From: Marinilabilia salmonicolor JCM 21150 | GTDB lineage: Bacteria; Bacteroidota; Bacteroidia; Bacteroidales; Marinilabiliaceae | Assembly: GCF_000259075.1 (NCBI RefSeq) | Contig: NZ_AJKI01000053.1 | Coordinates: forward strand, 26,686 to 90,685 | Direction: 5' to 3' | DNA length: 64,000 bases | In this document: positions 33,682 through 42,744 of the stretch, one piece after another | Layout: each line of letters opens with the position of its first letter | Position numbering within the stretch: position 1 is the first letter of the stretch | The notes under the pieces: generated by a model | Seen by the model: only the letters and a program-made list of their open reading frames with translations | Told to the model about the DNA's origin: nothing | Databases searched by the model: none | Made by a program: the position numbers and the translations under genes

Positions 33682-35895
33682 ATGAAAAAATCTCTTTTTC
33701 TGATAAGTATTCCGTTAATGTTGCTCCTTTTTATTCTGTCTTGTCAACCACGACAAAGGGAGGCAGAAACACGTCTTACCGATTACGTTAATCCATTTAT
33801 GGGAACTGACGGGCCGGGAAATACCTACCCCGGAGCTACAGTCCCCTTTGGCATGGTACAGTTAAGTCCCGATATCGGTTACTCCGGATGGGACCGGATT
33901 GCCGGTTATTTCTATCCGGATAGTATTATTACCGGCTTTAGCCATCTTCATCTCACCGGAACTGGTGCCGGTGACCTCTATGATATTTTACTTACGCCGG
34001 TGAACAGCAGAGCTGTTAAAACTACTTCCGAAAACGGAAACCGTCCGTATTCGACATTTTCTCATGACAATGAACATGCCGAACCCGGGTATTATCAGGT
34101 CTTCCTGCAGGACTATGGTATTAATGCCGAACTTACTTCCACGCAAAGGACTGGTATTCACAACTATACTTTTCCAAAGGATGAGCATTCTGGATTTTTA
34201 CTCGATCTGGGGTATTCACTGAACTGGGATCGGCCGGTGATGACTTCCATCGAAGTAGAAGACAATCAAACCATTTCCGGATATCGGATGTCCTCAGGCT
34301 GGGCTGCCGATCAGCGTGTCTGGTTTGTGGCAAAGTTTTCGAAGCCAATTGAGAATACTACTCTTTTTCTGGATGGAGAAGAGGTGGAAGGCAGGGAAGT
34401 AAAAGGAACACATACAAAGATAGACCTTCGGTTTTCCACTAAGGAACAAGAAGAGGTTATGGTAAAAGTAGGAATTTCAAGTGCCGGCAGAGAAGGAGCT
34501 TTGGCCGCTATTGAATCTGAAGCCCCTCAATGGGACTTTGCCTCCTACCGGAAACAGGCCTCGGATATTTGGGAGAATGAACTAAGCAAAATTAAAGTGG
34601 AGAGTGATAACGAAGTCTGGAAAAAGACTTTTTACACCACTTTGTATCAGTCGATGCTGGCGCCTACACTTTATAGTGATGTCAATGGATATTACAAGGG
34701 TGCTGATGGAGAAATTCATCAGGCAGAAGGCTATCAGAAATATGACACCTTTTCACTTTGGGATACTTTCCGGGCCGCTCATCCCCTCTATACAATTATG
34801 CACCCCGACCGGGTTCCGGATATGGTTCAGTCACTGCTTAGTCATTATCGGGAAACCGGATTGCTGCCCGTTTGGTCAATGCAAGGCAATGAGACCAATA
34901 TGATGATTGGTTACCACGCCGTTCCTGTAATTGTGGATGCGTGGTTCAAGGGAATTGGCGGGTTTGATCCGGAGGAGGCCTTTGAGGCTTGCAAATCCAA
35001 TGCGATGTCGGATGATCACGGCATTAAAGAGTACCGGGAGCTGGGTTATGTGCCTCTTTCGGATGACCATGAGAACTGGTCGGTATCCAAAACACTGGAG
35101 TATGCCTACGATGACTGGTGTATCGCCATGTTTGCCAAAGATCTTGGTAAAACAGAGGATTATGAATATTACCTTGAACGAGCTTCCAACTGGAAAAATC
35201 ATTTTGATCCCGAAACCGGGTTTATGAGACCACGTCACGCCGATGGTCGTTTTATCAGTCATTTCGATCCTAAAGAATATACCGACCATTTTTGTGAAAG
35301 TAACGGCTGGCATTATTTCTGGTTTGTCCCCCACGACATAGAGGGGCTCCGTGACAAACTCGGGAGTGAGCGCTTCAGTCATCGACTGGACAGTATGTTT
35401 ACTTATGAACCTGAGGCCTCTGACGATTTACCCATATTCAGTACAGGAATGATCGGGCAGTATGCTCACGGAAATGAACCCAGCCACCATGTAGCTTATC
35501 TTTACAACTATACCGGAGAGTCATGGAAAACGCAGGAACGGGTGCGACAAATCCTGACGGAGATGTACCAGCCTGAACCTGCCGGACATTGCGGAAATGA
35601 AGATTGTGGTCAGATGTCTGCCTGGTATGTGCTCAGTTCCATGGGAGTTTATCCGGTGAATCCGGCTGATGGTATATACCACATAGGAAGTCCGCTGTGG
35701 AGAAAGGCGACAATCTCCCTTCCAGGAGATAAGAATTTTACGATCAGCGCCCCCGGAGTTAGCGAAACGGCAAAATATGTGGCATCTGTAACCTTGAACG
35801 GTGAGAAACTTAGTAACCCATGGATTCATCACAGTGATATTGTAGCAGGAGGAACTTTGGTCTTAGAAATGACTGATGAGCCAAACACCAATTAG
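33682..35895 (+). CDS. GH92 alpha-mannosidase, lipoprotein (second copy)
   Basis: The protein has 737 residues and a lipoprotein signal ending at Cys21 (ILSCQPRQ). It begins YVNPFMGTDGPGNTYPGATVPFGMVQLSPD and carries the family motifs ESNGWHYFWFVPHD, HGNEPSHHVAYLY and GNEDCGQMSAWYVLSSMGVYPVNP, so the catalytic Glu and the calcium site look intact. The sequence differs enough from the first GH92 to suggest another alpha-mannose linkage. It is separated from the preceding gene by 182 bases containing a GC-rich hairpin. The TAG stop codon is also the first three bases of a palindromic element, so the present C-terminus may have been set by its insertion. Confidence 0.95.
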   Translation: MKKSLFLISIPLMLLLFILSCQPRQREAETRLTDYVNPFMGTDGPGNTYPGATVPFGMVQLSPDIGYSGWDRIAGYFYPDSIITGFSHLHLTGTGAGDLYDILLTPVNSRAVKTTSENGNRPYSTFSHDNEHAEPGYYQVFLQDYGINAELTSTQRTGIHNYTFPKDEHSGFLLDLGYSLNWDRPVMTSIEVEDNQTISGYRMSSGWAADQRVWFVAKFSKPIENTTLFLDGEEVEGREVKGTHTKIDLRFSTKEQEEVMVKVGISSAGREGALAAIESEAPQWDFASYRKQASDIWENELSKIKVESDNEVWKKTFYTTLYQSMLAPTLYSDVNGYYKGADGEIHQAEGYQKYDTFSLWDTFRAAHPLYTIMHPDRVPDMVQSLLSHYRETGLLPVWSMQGNETNMMIGYHAVPVIVDAWFKGIGGFDPEEAFEACKSNAMSDDHGIKEYRELGYVPLSDDHENWSVSKTLEYAYDDWCIAMFAKDLGKTEDYEYYLERASNWKNHFDPETGFMRPRHADGRFISHFDPKEYTDHFCESNGWHYFWFVPHDIEGLRDKLGSERFSHRLDSMFTYEPEASDDLPIFSTGMIGQYAHGNEPSHHVAYLYNYTGESWKTQERVRQILTEMYQPEPAGHCGNEDCGQMSAWYVLSSMGVYPVNPADGIYHIGSPLWRKATISLPGDKNFTISAPGVSETAKYVASVTLNGEKLSNPWIHHSDIVAGGTLVLEMTDEPNTN

Positions 35896-36231
35896 TTTCT
35901 GTTCATAAAGTACCACTTGCGTCCCCGAAGGATCGGGACAAGCTGTTACGCTTGCCCGAAAATTCCTCATTTCAAATGGATGATATTTTAATAAACGATT
36001 CTTACTATTTAATGGGCGGGGTGGCTTGTCCGTTTTCCGGGCCGGCGGATAGCGGGAAGCCAAAATGGGCGAATTTCAAGGCCTTGCGCAATGGTCGGAA
36101 ATTTTGGCTTTTGCGGGGGGATAGGTTTAAACGGACTAGACCTTTTTGGTTCCTTTTTGGGGCAATGCCAAAAAGAACAATAGAAAATAGATTAAAAATT
36201 AAAATAAACTTTGCTTAATAGACCGACTCTA
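35893..36231. repeat. Palindromic MITE-like element 2 (339 bp), starts in GH92 stop codon
   Basis: The left end TAGTTTCTGTTCATAAAGT and the right end (inverse of TAGAGTCGGTC) follow the terminal pattern of the family. It is longer than the others, fills the whole gap before the GH2 gene and holds several internal inverted segments. An 88-codon frame inside it (35952-36218) is rejected as a gene because it is repeat-derived. Confidence 0.6.
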
Positions 36232-36260
36232 ATGAGTGGGAAAATAAAGAAAGGACACTG

Positions 36261-38792
36261 ATGGATAGAAGATTAATATTTATTGCCGGATTTATCGTGC
36301 TGATGTTCTCAGCTTGTAAGGAGTCGCAACCGCTTGTCGGAAAGCGATTGCTGAATCAAGACTGGGAATTCAGTCAGTCCGGAACCGATACCTGGCATCC
36401 GGCAGAAGTCCCGGGTTGTGTACATACCGATCTAATGAGCAATGGCATCATCGAAGATCCGTTTTACCGGGGTAATGAGGACTCGGTGCAGTGGATCAGT
36501 GAAAAGGATTGGGCCTATCGTACTTCTTTCCGGATCGATGAGCCTGAAAACGCCCACCAAGCGGCAGAACTGATCTTTGAAGGTCTGGACACCCATGCCA
36601 CCGTTCAGTTAAACGGAGAGGTGATTCTGGAGTCCGATAATATGTTTAGAACCTATACCATAGATGTTTCCGATTATTTGACAAAAGGAGAGAATCATCT
36701 GGAAATATTGTTTCATTCCCCTGAGGAATACAACAACCGGCAGGCGGCCAAACTGCCTTATGTGCTTCCGGAAGATGAACGCGTTCATTCGCGTAAGGCT
36801 CCTTATCAGTTTGGTTGGGACTGGGGGCCCAGACTGATCACATCAGGTATTTGGAAACCTGTTTATCTTCGCTTCTGGAATCAGGTACGAATTGACAATG
36901 CTTTCTTAAAGACTGATAAGATATCCGATGAAAAGGCTGTTGTAATTGCTGATGTGGAGGTGGATGTGATTGAGCCTGTCAACGCTACCATAAAGATTTT
37001 CTCCCCGGAAGGTGCGTTTGAATCTGTTTCCAGGGAAGTGTCTTTGCAAAGAGGGATCAATAAAGTCAATCTTGATTTTGAAATTCCCGAGCCAAAGCTT
37101 TGGTGGAGCAATGGGTTAGGAGAACCTAATCTGTATGATGTGCATGTGGAACTGCTGACTGAAAACGGTCGTGATCTATTGACAGAACGAATAGGTATCC
37201 GTACCATCGAACTGGTTCAGGAAGATGATCAACACGGAAGAAGCTTTGAGTTTCATCTGAATGGTGTGCCGGTATTTGCCAAAGGAGCCAATTTTATCCC
37301 CCTGGAAAGTTTTCCTTCCCGCCTTACCCGTGACGATTATGAAAGTGCAATCAGAGATGCCGTTAAATCCAATTTCAATATGTTGAGAGTTTGGGGAGGA
37401 GGGATTTATGAAGATGATGCCTTTTATGAATTGTGTGATGAGAACGGTATAATGGTCTGGCAGGATTTTATTTTTGCCTGTGCTATGTATCCCGGGGATG
37501 ACGGGTTTGTGGAAACAATCCGCCACGAGGTGGAGGACAATGTGGTACGGCTCAGGAATCATGCATCTCTGGCGCTTTGGTGTGGAAACAATGAAATCCG
37601 GAATGGCTGGTTCGACTGGGGATGGCAGAAGCGTCTGGGATATTCCGAAGAGGATAGTACCCAAATATGGAGCGACTATCAGAAAATTTTTCATGAACTG
37701 ATTCCTGAGGTTTTGGGCCATCAGGATCCTACCCGTGACTACTGGCCTTCTTCACCTTCGTACGGATGGGGCCATGAGGAGGCACTTACAGAGGGCGACA
37801 ATCACTACTGGGGTGTTTGGTGGGGGATGGAACCCTTTAGTATGTACCGGGAAAAAGTGAGCCGGTTTATGAGTGAGTTTGGTTTTCAGGCCTTCCCGCC
37901 CTGGGAGACCATTAAGTCCTTCACCCTGGAAGAAGACCGGAGTTTGTTCTCGGATGTGATGCAGGTGCATCAGAAGCATCATGTTGGCAACAAGACCATT
38001 CAGACTTATATGGATCGCTGGTATCCGCAACCTAAAGATTTTGAATCTTTTATTTATGTCAGTCAGGTGATGCAGGCAGAGGGGATGGCGGATGGCATTG
38101 CAGCTCACCGAAGGTCAATGCCCTACAGTATGGGAACGCTTTACTGGCAGTTTAACGACTGCTGGCCGGTGGTCTCATGGTCGAGCCGGGATTATTACGG
38201 CAACTGGAAGGCACTGCATTATAAAGTGCGAAAGATTTACAGTAATTTGTATGTCTCCCCTTTCCTTGAGTATGACCGGTTAAAGGTCTCTCTGATTTCT
38301 GATGAAAGAACTCCTGTTAAAGGTACACTGGTTTTGTCCCTTTATGATTTTCAGGGAGAATTGTTGAGACAACTGTCCGAAGAGGTGGAGGCTTTGCCCA
38401 ACCAGGGAGTGGAAGTGACAGATATGGCGTTGCAGAATTTCCTGCAGGGAGCATCTTCCAAATCGACGGTTCTGAAGGCTGAATTTTTAAGAGGAGATGA
38501 GGTCTTGTGTGACAACGATCTCTTTTTTGAGCTGCCAAAAGATCGTCAGATGGAAGTAGCAGAAATCAGTTTCACCGTGGCCCAAAATGAAAAGGGATTT
38601 GAAGTTACACTTGCGACTGATGTGGTGGCAGAAAACGTTTATCTTACTATTCCTGAAAACAGTGGCTGGTGGAGTGACAACTTCTTTAATATGATTCCGG
38701 GAGAAACAAAAACGGTGACTTTCGAAACCGGTGAAGAGATTCCTGATTTTGAAGAAGAACTTGAGATTCGTTCACTGGCAGATGCTTTTTGA
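36261..38792 (+). CDS. GH2 beta-mannosidase, lipoprotein
   Basis: The protein has 843 residues and a lipoprotein signal ending at Cys19 (LMFSACKESQ). The layout is the GH2 sandwich, immunoglobulin-like domain and TIM-barrel, then C-terminal sandwich. LNQDWEFSQSG and VPGCVHTDLMSNGIIEDPFYRGNE are typical of beta-mannosidases rather than beta-galactosidases. The acid Glu445 lies in WCGNNEIRNGWFDWG and the nucleophile Glu539 in RFMSEFGFQAFP. It cleaves the single beta-1,4-mannose at the N-glycan core, so it competes with, or acts outside the cell in parallel to, the cytosolic GH130 route. It stands between two GH92 genes that remove the alpha-mannoses first. Confidence 0.95.
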   Translation: MDRRLIFIAGFIVLMFSACKESQPLVGKRLLNQDWEFSQSGTDTWHPAEVPGCVHTDLMSNGIIEDPFYRGNEDSVQWISEKDWAYRTSFRIDEPENAHQAAELIFEGLDTHATVQLNGEVILESDNMFRTYTIDVSDYLTKGENHLEILFHSPEEYNNRQAAKLPYVLPEDERVHSRKAPYQFGWDWGPRLITSGIWKPVYLRFWNQVRIDNAFLKTDKISDEKAVVIADVEVDVIEPVNATIKIFSPEGAFESVSREVSLQRGINKVNLDFEIPEPKLWWSNGLGEPNLYDVHVELLTENGRDLLTERIGIRTIELVQEDDQHGRSFEFHLNGVPVFAKGANFIPLESFPSRLTRDDYESAIRDAVKSNFNMLRVWGGGIYEDDAFYELCDENGIMVWQDFIFACAMYPGDDGFVETIRHEVEDNVVRLRNHASLALWCGNNEIRNGWFDWGWQKRLGYSEEDSTQIWSDYQKIFHELIPEVLGHQDPTRDYWPSSPSYGWGHEEALTEGDNHYWGVWWGMEPFSMYREKVSRFMSEFGFQAFPPWETIKSFTLEEDRSLFSDVMQVHQKHHVGNKTIQTYMDRWYPQPKDFESFIYVSQVMQAEGMADGIAAHRRSMPYSMGTLYWQFNDCWPVVSWSSRDYYGNWKALHYKVRKIYSNLYVSPFLEYDRLKVSLISDERTPVKGTLVLSLYDFQGELLRQLSEEVEALPNQGVEVTDMALQNFLQGASSKSTVLKAEFLRGDEVLCDNDLFFELPKDRQMEVAEISFTVAQNEKGFEVTLATDVVAENVYLTIPENSGWWSDNFFNMIPGETKTVTFETGEEIPDFEEELEIRSLADAF

Positions 38793-38813
38793 ACAGATTA
38801 AAAAATAAATATC

Positions 38814-41105
38814 ATGAGATTATCATTAATAAAATCAGCTATAAAAGACGCCTTTTTATTTTGTGCTGCTGTAATGGGAATGCTTCTTTTACCCTTCACA
38901 GCGCAGGGACAGAAGCCCGCTGAGTATGTAAACCCTTTTATCGGAACCTCCAATTACGGAGCGACCTTTCCCGGGCCGGTGGTGCCATGGGGCATGGTGT
39001 CTGTGGTGCCTTACAACGTTACGCCAGGGGAGGGCAATGAGTATTCCAATACCGATAGCTGGTGCTCCAACCCGTATGTGTACAATAATGAATTGATGAC
39101 CGGCTTTTCGCATGTAAACCTGAGTGGAGTGGGTTGTCCTGATCTTGGAAGTATTATTCTGATGCCCACAACCGGTGATCTGGAGGTGGATTTCAACAGG
39201 TATGGTACCGCCATCAGCAATCAGAAAGCGTCCCCCGGTTACTATTCTGCTTTTCTGGACAGGTACAGCATTAAGGCGGAGGCGACAACGACTACCCGAA
39301 CCGGAATCAGCAGATATACTTTCCCCGAAGGAAAAGCCAATATTCTGTTGAACCTGGGGCATGGACTGACCAATGAATCGGGAGCTTTTGTGAAAATGGT
39401 TTCCGACACTGAAATAGAGGGTTACAAGCTGATGGGAACATTTTGCTACAATCCTGAAGCCGTTATCCCGATTTATTTTGTGGTAGAGTTTAGCAAGCCT
39501 GCCATTCAACTCGGCTACTGGAAAAAACAACCCCGACTTCCGGGAACTCGTCACCAGTGGTCATCCACCAGCGGTCAATTTAAAATTTATGAAAATTATT
39601 CCCGCGAGTTGGCCGGGGAGCAGATCGGAGCCTGGTACTCTTTTGAAACCGAAGAGGGTGAGGCTGTCGAAGCCAAAGTGGGGGTTTCTTATGTGAGTAT
39701 AGAGAATGCCCGTGAAAATCTGAATGCCGAACAGCCTGCTTTCGATTTTGAACAAACAGTGGCTCAGGCAAAGGAGCGCTGGAATCATCAGTTATCGAAA
39801 ATTGAAGTGGAAGGTGGTTCTCAGGAAGACAAAGTGAAGTTTTATACTGCGCTCTATCATTTACTTATTCATCCCAATATTCTTCAGGATGTGAATGGAG
39901 AGTATCCGGCCATGGAGTCAGCTGAAATCCTAAATACCGACGGGCATAACCGACATACCGTTTTCTCACTTTGGGACACTTACAGAAATGTGCACCCGCT
40001 GCTTACGCTGGTTTATCCTGAGCAACAAACCGATATGCTCAACTCTATGGTGGATATGTATAAAGAGAGTGGGTGGTTGCCTAAGTGGGAGCTCTATAGC
40101 AGGGAAACCAACGTGATGGAAGGCGATCCTGCGCTTGTGGTTTTGGCTGATTCCTATCTTCGGGGGCTCACCGGCTTTGATGTGGAGACGGCTTACGAGG
40201 GTATGATGAAATCAGCTATGTCGGAAGGAACAGAAAATCCACTTCGTCCGCACAATGGGTTTTTTAAGAAAAACCATTTTATAGCATTTCGCGATAGCTT
40301 TGATAATACCGTTTCTGAAGCGCTGGAGTTTTATGTTGCTGATTACAGTCTTTCCCGTCTTGCCCTCGCACTGGGCAAAAAGAAAGACCATAAAATGCTT
40401 TATGAGCGTTCTCTTGGGTATAAGAAATATTTCGATCCGGAGTTTGATCTCATGAGGCCTCTGGAAGCGGATGGTTCTTTTATGCCAAACTTTGATCCCA
40501 TGCAGGGAGAGAATTTTGAGCCGGTTCATGGTTTTCACGAAGGCAATTCCTGGCAATATTCATTTGCTGTTCCCCATGATATTCATGGGCTGATGAGACT
40601 GATGGGAGGGGCGGATCGCTTTGTACATCAGTTGGAGCGGACTTTTAACGACGGATTGTATGATATGAGCAATGAACCGGATATGGGTTATCCCTGGTTC
40701 TTCAATTATGTAGAAGGGCAGGAGTGGCGGACCCAAAGGACTGTCCGCGACTGTGTGAATCGTTATTTCCATACCGGTCCTGATGGGCTTCCGGGGAATG
40801 ATGATACCGGAACCATGAGTGCCTGGTTGCTTTACAGTATGATGGGCTTTTATCCGGTGAGTCCGGCAGATCCAGTTTATACCCTCAGTTCTCCGGTTTT
40901 TGACAAAGTAACTATTCATCTCGATAAAGATTATTTCCCGGGGGAAAAGATTGTCATCGAGTCAGTTAATAATTCTGGGGACAATATCTATATCCGAGAA
41001 ATGGAACTGGGTGGAAAACCGCTCAGAAAATATATGATATCACACGATGAGCTTATTGATAAAGGATATTTGAGGTTTTATCTGGATGATCAACCGGATA
41101 AATAG
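38814..41105 (+). CDS. GH92 alpha-mannosidase (third, divergent copy)
   Basis: The protein has 763 residues. Unlike the other two it has an ordinary signal peptide (about 1-32, ending TAQGQ) and no lipobox, so it is probably periplasmic. It begins YVNPFIGTSNYGATFPGPVVPWGMVSVVP. The motifs are shifted: EGNSWQYSFAVPHD keeps the probable acid Glu, NEPDMGYPWFFNY replaces NEPSHH, and GNDDTGTMSAWLL replaces GNEDCGQMSAWY. This marks a separate GH92 subgroup, likely with another linkage. It starts 21 bases after the GH2 gene. The TAG stop coincides with the first bases of a palindromic element. Confidence 0.94.
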   Translation: MRLSLIKSAIKDAFLFCAAVMGMLLLPFTAQGQKPAEYVNPFIGTSNYGATFPGPVVPWGMVSVVPYNVTPGEGNEYSNTDSWCSNPYVYNNELMTGFSHVNLSGVGCPDLGSIILMPTTGDLEVDFNRYGTAISNQKASPGYYSAFLDRYSIKAEATTTTRTGISRYTFPEGKANILLNLGHGLTNESGAFVKMVSDTEIEGYKLMGTFCYNPEAVIPIYFVVEFSKPAIQLGYWKKQPRLPGTRHQWSSTSGQFKIYENYSRELAGEQIGAWYSFETEEGEAVEAKVGVSYVSIENARENLNAEQPAFDFEQTVAQAKERWNHQLSKIEVEGGSQEDKVKFYTALYHLLIHPNILQDVNGEYPAMESAEILNTDGHNRHTVFSLWDTYRNVHPLLTLVYPEQQTDMLNSMVDMYKESGWLPKWELYSRETNVMEGDPALVVLADSYLRGLTGFDVETAYEGMMKSAMSEGTENPLRPHNGFFKKNHFIAFRDSFDNTVSEALEFYVADYSLSRLALALGKKKDHKMLYERSLGYKKYFDPEFDLMRPLEADGSFMPNFDPMQGENFEPVHGFHEGNSWQYSFAVPHDIHGLMRLMGGADRFVHQLERTFNDGLYDMSNEPDMGYPWFFNYVEGQEWRTQRTVRDCVNRYFHTGPDGLPGNDDTGTMSAWLLYSMMGFYPVSPADPVYTLSSPVFDKVTIHLDKDYFPGEKIVIESVNNSGDNIYIREMELGGKPLRKYMISHDELIDKGYLRFYLDDQPDK

Positions 41106-41258
41106 TGCTTGCAAGAAAACGCCAATTGCTGCGTTGGGCTTGCCTTCAAAACAGTCATTTACGAAAAGTAAACTCCTGTTTTTCAGTCATCGCCCGCCTT
41201 GCACTTGACGCTTTCTTATCAAGCACACCCAAAAACAGGAGTTTTCTTGCTGACACTA
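41103..41258. repeat. Palindromic MITE-like element 3 (156 bp), starts in GH92 stop codon
   Basis: The left end TAGTGCTTGCAAGAAAAC matches the inverse of the right end (TAGTGTCAGCAAGAAAAC). A 13-bp perfect inverted repeat lies inside (41171-41183 with 41231-41243, AACTCCTGTTTTT type). It has the family's TAGTG terminus but a different inner terminal sequence. Confidence 0.8.
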
Positions 41259-41260
41259 AA

Positions 41261-41415
41261 TAGAGTCTGTCCCTAAACTAAGCGTTTTTGACGTGTTTGA
41301 GATAGAAAGTTCAAATTTAAGGCGTGTGAAAAATCTAAACCGCAGAATACTAATGTATTTGAGGATTTAGATTTTGAGCAACAACGCTGAAGTTGGACTT
41401 TATAGACAAACACTA
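41261..41415. repeat. Palindromic MITE-like element 4 (155 bp)
   Basis: The left end is TAGAGTCTGTCCCTAAAC and the right end is the inverse of TAGTGTTTGTCTATAAAG. It is nearly identical in sequence and length to 62877-63031 and shares both halves with 51932-52132. Only two bases separate it from the element before it. Confidence 0.88.
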
Positions 41416-41417
41416 AA

Positions 41418-41525
41418 TAGTGCCCGTCTATAAAGTCGTGATAGTGTATTTATTATCACGTGTCTGGTCAGAAAGTGCCAGTTGCAAGCACAACGAAGCA
41501 AATGGTACTTTATGGACAGACTCTA
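41418..41525. repeat. Palindromic MITE-like element 5 (108 bp)
   Basis: The terminal inverted repeats are TAGTGCCCGTCTATAAAGT and the inverse of TAGAGTCTGTCCATAAAGT. A CGTGATA...TATCACG hairpin lies inside (41437-41460). It ends 25 bases before the phosphatase start codon, so it must lie across or next to the promoter of the hydrogenase region. Confidence 0.85.
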
Positions 41526-41550
41526 AATAAGCAAAACGAACCTTTTTGTC

Positions 41551-42744
41551 ATGCATTTACCCGAGCAAAATATTTATCTGGACATATTCTGTGAACAACG
41601 CGATCACGAGGGGGAAACTATTTGTGGTGATGTTTTTCTCTCCCGGAGGGTGCGTGAAGAGGGGAGAACCATTGTGGTGCTTTCCGATGGGATGGGCTCC
41701 GGAATTAAGGCCAATGTGCTGGCATCTCTGACGGCTTCCATGGCTATCAATTTCACCATAGAGCATCGGGAAGTCAGGAAAACTGCAGAGATTATTATGG
41801 ATACCCTGCCTGTTTGTTCCATTCGAAAAATCAGCTATTCCACCTTCACCATTGTCGATATGGAAGATAATGGCCAAACAACCATTGTGGAATACGATAA
41901 TCCCTCTTGTCTGGTGCTCCGGAATAACCGGGAGTTTGATCCGGGGTGGGAAAATCTGGAACTTGAATCGGATCGACATAAGGGGAAAGTTATCCGAACC
42001 TGCAGTTATATGGCTCAAAAAGAGGACAGAATTGTGTTCTGGACGGACGGGATTATTCAATCGGGCATGGGAACCCGGTCGTTTCCGTTTGGCTGGGGCA
42101 GAGACGGTGCTGTGGAATATGTGATGAAAATTCTGGGAAATGAACCTTTTATTTCGGCAGCCAAAATGTCCCGGAAAATTGCAAATATGGCTGCTCTTCA
42201 TGATGGGGAGAGTCCGAAGGATGATACCTCCTGCGGTGTAATCTATTTCAGGGAACCCCGAAAATTACTGTTGGTGTCCGGTCCTCCTTTTGATGAGCGT
42301 CATGACTTTGACTTTGCGCTGAAAGTACAGCGGTTCAATGGAAAAAAGATTATTGCCGGAGGAACCACTGCCGAATTGGTGGCCAGAGAGCTGGCGCTGA
42401 AGTTTGATGCCGGAATGGACTCATCTGATCCGGAATTGCCTCCTGTTTCTTATGTGGAAGGGATTCATCTGGTAACCGAAGGTATCCTGACTCTGGGGAA
42501 AGTGGCTCGTATTCTTGAGCATTACCATCGTGACACCCGTTTGGGCAACGGTCCTGCTGATCAGATTATCCGTATGCTGTTGGAGAGTGACAGGATTCAC
42601 GTTCTGAATGGAACGCGTATCAATGTGGCTCATCAGGATCCTAACCTGCCGGTGGAACTGGAAATTCGCCGAACAGTGATTAAGCGAATTGTTCATCTGC
42701 TTGAGGAGAAATTTTTGAAAGAGATTGATCTGGAATATATGTGA
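41551..42744 (+). CDS. SpoIIE/PP2C-type serine phosphatase with C-terminal extension
   Basis: The protein has 397 residues and no signal peptide. The PP2C fold is visible in about residues 1-235: VVLSDGMGSGIKANVLASLTAS with metal-binding Asp, VEYDNPSCLVL, FWTDGI and DDTSCGVIYF. The remaining 160 residues (from LLLVSGPPFDERHDF) form a separate domain rich in GGTTAELVARE and EGIHLVTEGILTL patterns. I recall this arrangement beside clostridial and thermotogal hydrogenase genes, but I do not know its function. SpoIIE phosphatases dephosphorylate anti-anti-sigma-like proteins. Together with the two GHKL ATPases downstream it suggests a phosphorylation switch over hydrogenase expression or activity. 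The whole upstream spacer is made of three palindromic elements. Confidence 0.85.
   Translation: MHLPEQNIYLDIFCEQRDHEGETICGDVFLSRRVREEGRTIVVLSDGMGSGIKANVLASLTASMAINFTIEHREVRKTAEIIMDTLPVCSIRKISYSTFTIVDMEDNGQTTIVEYDNPSCLVLRNNREFDPGWENLELESDRHKGKVIRTCSYMAQKEDRIVFWTDGIIQSGMGTRSFPFGWGRDGAVEYVMKILGNEPFISAAKMSRKIANMAALHDGESPKDDTSCGVIYFREPRKLLLVSGPPFDERHDFDFALKVQRFNGKKIIAGGTTAELVARELALKFDAGMDSSDPELPPVSYVEGIHLVTEGILTLGKVARILEHYHRDTRLGNGPADQIIRMLLESDRIHVLNGTRINVAHQDPNLPVELEIRRTVIKRIVHLLEEKFLKEIDLEYM

Noticed and set aside
35952..36218. 88-codon frame on the + strand in the GH92-GH2 spacer
   Set aside because: It lies wholly inside a palindromic element, has a composition typical of repeat translation and no ribosome site.
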